A stretch of 64,000 nt of DNA from positions 434,001 through 498,000 of the forward strand of contig QNQO01006272.1 of the NCBI GenBank assembly GCA_003290165.1, written 5' to 3'. Origin of the DNA: Berberis thunbergii. Taxonomy: Eukaryota > Streptophyta > Magnoliopsida > Ranunculales > Berberidaceae. The notes under the pieces were generated by a model. That model searched no databases and had not been told where the DNA came from. It worked only from the letters and a program-made list of their open reading frames with translations. Shown one piece after another: positions 57,077-64,000 of the stretch (position 1 is the first letter of the stretch; every line of letters begins with the position of its first letter). The translations under genes were made by a program, and so were the position numbers.

Positions 57077-58178
57077 ACGGGATAGTCCTCATCCCGTCTC
57101 GAACGGGTTTGGGACGATACTAGATGAACATGTACTAAATAGTCTTCCAATGAAGAATAATAAAAAATTTCATCTCACATTACTCTCACCAATAATACAT
57201 AATTTATGTACATATAACTTTCATCATAACAATATAAAATGATGTCATATAAAATTTTATCTCACATTGCTCTTAATTGTATCTTGTATGCAAGGAATGT
57301 GATTTCTCGAAAAATGTCGAAATTTCACCGAATATTTCCTTTTTTTGGTTATCAAAATTTCTTTCAAAACATAAATATTTATTTTTTTTCATTAGGTCAA
57401 ACTCAATGTCAATACATTTTAACCCATTATAATTTTAGTTTAATATTAAAAATTTTGTTATATAAGTGATTCTTATGCAATATGTAGTTTGTATGACATT
57501 ACGAGTCTCATGGTACTCTTTGTGTAATATGTAAGAGTTTAAAATGCTTAACTTATATTGATAACTTCAGAATTACAATCAAATTTTTACGTTTTTTCTA
57601 TACACAACGAAATATTTCTAAAAATCAACTTACCGAAATTACCTTGAAAAACAAAATCACAATCCTTGCTTGTATGAATGATATAAATTCTCATGTTGTC
57701 TTAATATAAGTTCAAAAGTAAAAAATATTGCTCATTGAAAAAATATCCAATTGCTTAACTCATAGTGCAAAACTAAACGAAATCCTCATTTGCCTTTATT
57801 TTCTACAAGAATAATTATCATATAATCAGTCTAAAATATGCAAAAAGCATAAATTTTCATGGGTTCTATTTGACTTAAAATATTCATACCAAAGTTTCTA
57901 TCTTAATAAAGAGTACAAAATCAAACAAGTTTTCAAACAATAGATGTTTTTATTTAATTTCAACACATCCTAAACTCTTTTTAGAAGAGTAGTTTGACTA
58001 AAATTAATAATAAATATTTAATAAATAAGTTCAGGACGAGACATGATGAGCAAGATTGTAAATCTCTATCTAATTCTTGATCGGGATGAGTTTGATCAAT
58101 CCCAAAAGGTCCTAAAAAAATTGAGACAGAATGGGACTGGGACAGGATCGGGATAGAGGGATGGGATGCCCACCCCTA
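57077..58178. mobile_element. hAT-type element of the CCCGATCCCGT family, one end missing
   Basis: The right end GGATGCCCACCCCTA is intact and the left end is missing, being joined to the truncated Y LTR. The interior is homologous in reverse orientation to 4792-5405: GTTTAGGATGTGTTGAAATT-like and AGTAATGTGAGAT-like blocks are shared. The bases after the right end, GTGGAAAG, would be the target duplication, but its partner is lost. Confidence 0.75.
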
Positions 58179-58184
58179 GTGGAA

Positions 58185-59500
58185 AGACTAAGCCAGGATC
58201 GACAATCGCCACCTGAGAATGAAAAAAATTTGAGGAGGTCCCACATCGGAGAGGATGCTCGAGAGCGCGTTTAGGAAAGCGAACACCTTCATCGGGAGGA
58301 GCAAAGAGTTGGCCGACAAGAGAGCTTAAGGGATAACGGGGATCATGGGGACCATGCCCCAAAGACAAGACACTGTCAGGAACCCGCTTCGACTGGGGGC
58401 AATCAATCTGGATGTCCTATACGACCTTTCTATCATTCCATTCTTGGAGGAGATCATGAACACCCACTGCCAAAGAAACTTGTCTCTCCAAAGCTCAAAT
58501 ACTATAATGGGACACCAGATCCGTCATATCATCTACGTCATTACCACCACGTAATGGCGTTGAAAGAAAGTTCGGAAGCAATCTTGTGCATAACTTTTCC
58601 CACCGGCCTGAAGGAGGGTGCACTAACCTGATTCCATGGTCTCCTTTTGAGATCAATCAATTCATTCCAGGTCTTGGCGAAGACATTTATCACCAAATTC
58701 CCCGATAGATAGCAGATCAGAAAGGGGCCTTACTACCTGCTCAGTCTCAAATAGAAGCAGGGCAAGATCCTCAGAGAGTATGTCCCTCATTTTAACGATT
58801 AGCTGACTTTGATTGATGGTTGCATCAATGACACGTTGGTCACCGTTTTTGCTTTTGGGTTCCGAGGAGATCAATTCTACAACTTCCTCACCCTAGAACC
58901 CCCGAGAGATATGGTGAACTTACTAAAAATTGTGCATAAGTATATCACTTCTGAAGATTTGTTGGCCACCAAGAAAGAAGGCGACAATGAAGCCAACCAA
59001 GTCTCTAAGGCTGGGGACAATAGAGAGGAAAATAGACGTGAGGAGGGGAACAGGTCGAAGAGAAGGAAAAGCGACATCAAAATTGAGTCTGACAAGGCAA
59101 AACTCGATAGTGTTACCAATTACGTCGGCTCAAGGTACATTGAGTTCTCCCTCTCAATTCTGACTTACCCAAAATTCTCCCCGCCATAAAGAATTGGGAC
59201 AACTTCAAGTTTCCCCTCGAACTCAAGAACAATCCTTCAAGACGTGATAAGAGCAAGTACTGTGCTTATCATAAAAACCACAGTCACATCACTAAGGACT
59301 GTCAGAGTCTCAAGAATAAGATAGAGTATTGCTGGGTTTGAAGGGGAAGACTAGGAGAATTTGTGAATTCTGACAAAAAACAACCCCAAGAAAAAGAGAA
59401 AGAAAAAACGACATTTGAGACCAAAGAAAAGACCGCGGACGTCATCTACATCTTGCATGGTGCTCAAGATGGACGCTCGAAGTTACTCAGTTAGGAGCAT
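58185..59500 (+). pseudogene. gag remnant of gypsy-like element X (Tat/Ogre-like)
   Basis: Pieces in shifting frames read PFLEEIMNTHCQRNLSLQSS (58430 on) and TIDGCINDTLVTVFAFGFRG with EPPRDMVNLLKIVHKYI (58809-59189), a capsid-like region. They are followed by a zinc-knuckle-like YCAYHKNHSHITKDCQSLK (59258-59314). Together these resemble gag of plant Tat/Ogre-type elements. No protease, RT or integrase follows before the 3' LTR, so X looks non-autonomous or heavily deleted. Confidence 0.75.
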
Positions 59501-60074
59501 CAAACTAACCATATAAAGCAGGGGAACCAGTAAAACTCTTAATGATGGAGTTCATTGTGGCAGATGCCCTTTCACGTACAATATGATTCTGGGAAAGCCT
59601 TCGTTGTAAGCGGGATGAACCCAATTTATGGACAACTCATTATACTAAAGACCCAGTCTTGTCATGGGACAAAAATGGTGCCCAATGATCAGGCCTATGC
59701 CTATTAAGGGAAACGACCGCCCACCGCATAAGTTACCTAGTCTGCCTAAGAAATCGAGGTATGATACAGCGGGCCGAGCCTAGTCTATGGACAACTCAAC
59801 GCTAAAAAAAAGCTTGGCCCATTCATGATGAACAAAATAGCACATAGCGGCCAAGCCTAGTCCTGATAAGGACGACGACAGCTTGTCGTTAAGTGGCCTA
59901 GTTCGCCTAAGGAACCATGTCACCATGAAACGGACACCTAGTCTAGTCTATTGAATGACTCACCGCACCGAGATGATGTAATCTAAGGGACCAGGATGGC
60001 ACATAGTAGTCATGTCTAATCCTATTCAGGATACCAACAACTGGCTCAATAAGTAACCTAGTCCGCTTAACAAG
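59501..60074 (+). other. Degenerate repeat-bearing region of element X
   Basis: Words such as GCCTAGTCTATGGACAACTCA and CCTAGTCYGCCTAAG recur at roughly 150-180-bp intervals, suggesting an older, diverged tandem array next to the clear one at 60075. No coding was recognised. Confidence 0.5.
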
Positions 60075-60657
60075 AATCTAGCCTGTTCGGGCAAAGATGG
60101 TTCCTTATCAACCCAACTCTTGTTTCAGATTGGGGTCTAATATGAAGTCTAGCCCAGACGGACGAAAATGACTTCTTTCCAACTCAGGTCCTCTCAAAGA
60201 TTGAGCCAGATGAGTACGGGAATCTAGTACGTTCGGGCAAAGACGGTTCATCATCAACCCAACTTCTATTCAGGATTGGGATCTATTATGAAGTCTAGCC
60301 TAGATGGGCAGAGGTGACTTCTTTCCAGCCTATGTCCTCTCAAAGATTGAGCCAAATGAGTACGAAAATCTAGCCCGTTCAGATAAAGAGGGTTCCTCAT
60401 CAACCCAACTCCTGTTCCGGATGGGGTCTATTATGATATCTAGCCCAAACGAGCGGAACTGAATTATTTCCAGCTCAAGTCCTCTCAAGGATTGAGCCAT
60501 ATGAATACTGGAATCTAGCCCATTCGGGCAAAATGGTCCCTCAACAACCCGACTCATGTTCAAGATTGGGGTTTATTATGGAAGTCTAGCCTAGAAAGGC
60601 AAAAACGACTCCCTTTCAATTCAAAGTTCTCCTCAGGACTAACAAAACTGAAAGCAT
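60075..60657 (+). repeat. 146-bp tandem repeat, 4 copies, in element X
   Basis: Units begin AATCTAG at 60075, 60221, 60367 and 60512, giving periods of 146, 146 and 145. Each holds TTCGGGCAAA, CATCAACCCAACT, GGGGTCTATTATGAAGTCTA and CCTCTCAAAGATTGAGCC. Tandem subrepeats in the 3' part are known in Tat-lineage retrotransposons. Confidence 0.9.
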
Positions 60658-61166
60658 GTATATGGTACCGAAATCCAGTTTGACAAGAGATGGTTTCTCG
60701 AGTAGCCTAACTATTATACAGGGTTAGGGACCTTAAATGAAATCCAATCTTCAATGCAAAGACAACTTCTGCACAAGCTCAACTCCTAAAGAAGACCATA
60801 ATTACATCACTAAGGGAACACGCCTCGGACAAACAAAGGTGACTACCTATAGCTTAACTCTTACATAAGATTAAGTTATTACTATTGCCAGATCGTCAAC
60901 CTCGACAAGCAAAAAAAGGGTTCTAGTCCAAATTAAAGCCCTATTTCAGGTGGGGTGGACACACCCATCTACTCAGCTTAATCTAAGCAAGAATTAGAAA
61001 TGGCAAGTACGATAGCCAACAACACGAAAGAAATGAAAGGAAAATTTTCTCATTAATGAATTTTTTTCAATATAAGAAGCCGCTAATGTAGTGGGATTAG
61101 AGTCTAGAACATCTCTTTGAGAAATAGAGTCAGAAACAACTTTGAGGTTGGCAGGCTCTAGAACAA
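60658..61166 (+). other. Remainder of element X, nothing recognised
   Basis: Some short words recur from the upstream repeats, but there is no coding sequence and there are no element ends. Confidence 0.4.
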
Positions 61167-62500
61167 TGTCACGCCCCGAAAATCCTAAAATCCATGTAGG
61201 ATTATCTGTTTCCCCAAAACTCGGGACGTGAAAATTCAATAACAAAATAAACAAATAGTAGCAATACTAAAAACATAATTAAATTACTGAACAAATAAAA
61301 CTCTAACCCAGAAAGACTCTGACGTTGCTAGCCCTACTAATGGAACTCCAGTAACGCTGCCCAATAATCTCTAAACCTGAAAGGCTAATTGGTTACATTC
61401 CCAAAGGAATGTACCCAAGAAGCAAAAGCTCACTTGGGTCAGCAATAAAGCTAGTGTGAGAAATCTTCATCCCAAAATCAATAAATTTGCACGTGATAAC
61501 ATCAAACTAAACAAAAACAATAAACAACCACACCAACGGGTAGTTCCTCGATAAGGCAAAGGTGTCATGCAAGAAAAACACAATTCAAAGAATTTAGTTT
61601 CTCAACGAGGCAATCATGTCACCATCTTAATAAATAAATATGCAATTACTTGTAGTTACACTATAGAAGTTGACTATGGCAAGTCTGACCTACAGAAATA
61701 TGAGTGGACTTGCCATCTTGCATGAAAGGTTAGAAACAACCGGATAATATTTCTAAGTTATCAATCCTCATAAATGTCATTTACTTGCAAACAACGATAC
61801 AAATCATAGTCATATTAGACTATTATTGAAATATTAACAAAACACATTTTCTACTTTTAGGAAGACATATAGTTCTCATTCAATGGTTGAATGAACATTT
61901 AGTTTCTTCATTTAAGGTAATCATGCACATACACCAAAAAGAAATCTCGCTTCTTTTCCACAATCGCTTTATCCTCCTTGTGTCGAATATACCTCACCCA
62001 AGTGTGCCTCCCTTGCTTTCGAAACCACTCGGAGTGTACATGTTCCAAGTGGGGTGCCACCTCGAGGAACATGTCATATCACCCGAAGTTCGATCCATGG
62101 AAAGCATTTCCTAAATCGACACGTACAACCGATTTCACATGGAACGGTGCACCGATATGCAAGCAAGTCTGCATACCCAAACTTTTATCACACGTATACA
62201 AGCAAGTCTGTATACAAAATAATTATTTTTTTTTCACTTTTTTTTTCGGAGTTGTGGAAAAGAGCATAAAAAAATAACTCCTCAAAAATCTTTTACGGTG
62301 ACGCTTTGTCAACCATAACAAATCAACCACAATGTTCATCCATTCTATTGGGGGAAACAAATAACAGTTTCATAAATACTAAGCCTCAAGTTATACACTT
62401 CACAACATCACGCACAAGTCACTTATATCACACGTCAAATGAAACTCACACTTAGAATGCGTGTGAAATAACCGTATTCATATTGTCATAAAACGATTAA
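61167..62500 (+). mobile_element. Diverged, incomplete copy of the 1365-4714 LTR family
   Basis: It starts TGTCACGCCCCGAAAATCC. It matches 1365-1945 through blocks such as CAATAAATTTGCACGTGATA and AATGTACCCAAGAAGCAAAA. Similarity fades after about 61735, although layout similarities continue. No matching GGTGTTACA end or target duplication was found, so the right limit is unknown. Confidence 0.6.
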
Positions 62501-63639
62501 ACTTTATTAATAAACAATAGACAATAAAGTTATGCATATTACAATAAAGCATGTAGTGCCTTGTTTTGGCTACTATGTGGATATAGTTTCCATCTGGGGG
62601 TATTTTCGTAAACCATCGCTGCAATGGGAGCAATAATTTTGCTCTCCTTTTATGTATCCAATACAATCCTATAAGTTGCATATGTCCCTCGTTTATACAT
62701 CAATCAACACTCACAGACAAAAGTATAACAAAGATTGTAGCATTTAAGCGAAGTCAATGGGGCCTAAGCAGTGTGATAAAATCTAAGGAAGGAAGCAACA
62801 ATTTAATGAAAATTTTCACTAGTAATAGTAAAGGTGTGAGGAAATAGGTCATTACAAATGATTGCGAATGAAATACAACAACACATAGATTGCCAAAGTA
62901 TATGAGCTTTGTTGACTCAAGACAAAAGTAAGATAACAAGAACAATATGTTCAAGCTTTGCGCATCAAACTGATGTGCCTTTTGGATAAACCATACATGA
63001 GGCAGACATAGTATCTCCTAGGTCATGGTCAACGACAATGACGCATCGTTAATAACACACCCCAAATTCGACTCTCCCCCATGGCTCCAAATACTAGTTT
63101 CTGTGCAACATAATTTTTTTTTTTTTTGAAGTTGCATTTATCCCTCTTTTATCCATTAGCCAACGTTAAATGAGAAAGATAGAGAACTTAATCCATATGC
63201 CAAAGGGGGACTAGCAATGTGATAAAAGTTACCAATGCAAGATATGTGTTACCAATATGCAATGTTAACAAAAATAGTACATTACAGTTTTACACATTAT
63301 TGCAAACACAATTTAGTAAACGAATAGGTTGACTCAAGTCAATGAGGACAACATGTTCAAGCTTGAATCCAATTCCACAACCATTATGTCAAATACCCGG
63401 GCAACAATCTCACTCTAGTTGTTTGCAATATTAACACAGGCTAAACTAAACATTCTAACCAAACACTTAGCCAACTAAGTAGACCAAACCATTTCAAGTC
63501 TCAACACTCAAAATTGATGAATAATCACTGACTACAAATGCTTCAACTATAAACTTAAACAAACAAACTCTAATCGCTACATCGACTGTTCTTTGCCGCA
63601 ACACCATACTACGCAGGCCCACTAACTAGGGGGAGTAGC
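62501..63639. other. 3' part of element X before its LTR
   Basis: AT-rich, no coding recognised. The last bases, ACTAGGGGGAGTAGC (63625-63639), are a plausible PPT directly before the LTR. Confidence 0.5.
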
Positions 63640-64000
63640 TGATGAGACATCAATCATTCATATGATCACTGCAACACACGTGGCATGAGTCAACCCTAAC
63701 ACGAGAAAGGCTTCAACGTTGTCCTGAGCCAATCCATTCTTAAAATGTTGTTTAATCCGCAAGTCAGGCTTCCATGCTTAAGTCATGACATCCCAAGAGG
63801 CACGGGTCTTGGGGCTTGATCGAGGGCAATAAGAGCCAAACACGAGTCTCTGAGCTGTCATAGGCACGAGATCCAGTCGCACAAATTAGTTTTTATCCCA
63901 ATCAAACATTGGATCCTAAATAGAGCCAAGTACCAAAGAGACACAGTCATGCACATGCAAGATTCTGGGCGAGATTTCCTCTCTCCATCACATCCTTGAC
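63640..64000 (+). mobile_element. 3' LTR of element X, running off the window
   Basis: It starts TGATGAGACATC after a purine-rich tract and matches 50035-50395 in the same orientation. The rest lies beyond the window. Confidence 0.8.

Noticed and set aside
60075..60657. Regular repeats considered as a CRISPR-like array
   Set aside because: The units are 146-bp head-to-tail tandem copies without unique spacers, in a plant retrotransposon context.
1..64000. Search for tRNA and rRNA genes
   Set aside because: No cloverleaf-compatible A/B-box pairs or rRNA-like blocks were recognised by eye; only the short tRNA-complementary primer sites of retrotransposons were found.

Overview
The window is nuclear DNA of a flowering plant. 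It is AT-rich, has one gene with spliced plant-type introns, and is otherwise filled with plant LTR retrotransposons, LINEs, DNA transposons and an endogenous plant pararetrovirus. A eudicot is most likely (inference); the species cannot be named from sequence alone. No tRNA, rRNA or CRISPR array was found.

The one apparently intact host gene runs on the + strand from 5591 to 26831. It has 11 exons, a 285-residue product and no internal stop, and encodes a type I membrane protein of the plant ATG27-like (MRH-domain) family. Intron 1 is about 14.15 kb and is packed with degraded LINEs, a pogo-like transposon carrying a further insertion, and an LTR-retrotransposon remnant holding a piece of a coatomer-alpha gene. 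The upstream region holds a 3.35-kb solo LTR (1365-4714, TSD ATGGA) and a hAT-type element (4792-5405, TSD CTTTGGGG) that ends 185 bp before the start codon.

Downstream of the gene come a small foldback, an (AAT)n microsatellite split by a hAT-like insertion, and then (28.3-46.0 kb, minus strand) a complete but decayed endogenous caulimovirid. Its order is movement protein, coat protein with CCHC knuckle, aspartic protease, reverse transcriptase, RNase H, then a second ORF of unknown function. It is interrupted twice, by an Athila-like Ty3/gypsy retrotransposon (31409-40696, TSD GTATT) inside the RT region and by a hAT-like element (43458-44614) in the coat-protein region. Without these two insertions about 7 kb remain, the size of a caulimovirid genome.

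From 46 to 50 kb there are simple repeats, another hAT-type element (48094-48950, TSD GTTTTGAG) and an F-box gene fragment. From 50 kb to the end lies a nest: a gag-only gypsy-like element (called X here; LTR pieces at 50035 and 63640, gag near 58.2-59.5 kb, 146-bp tandem repeats near 60.1-60.7 kb), a long non-coding retrotransposon with PBS and PPT (called Y; 50521-57075) and a truncated hAT-type copy (57077-58178). The mutual nesting gives a relative order of insertions. All coordinates come from reading by eye; boundaries given as approximate may be off by some bases.
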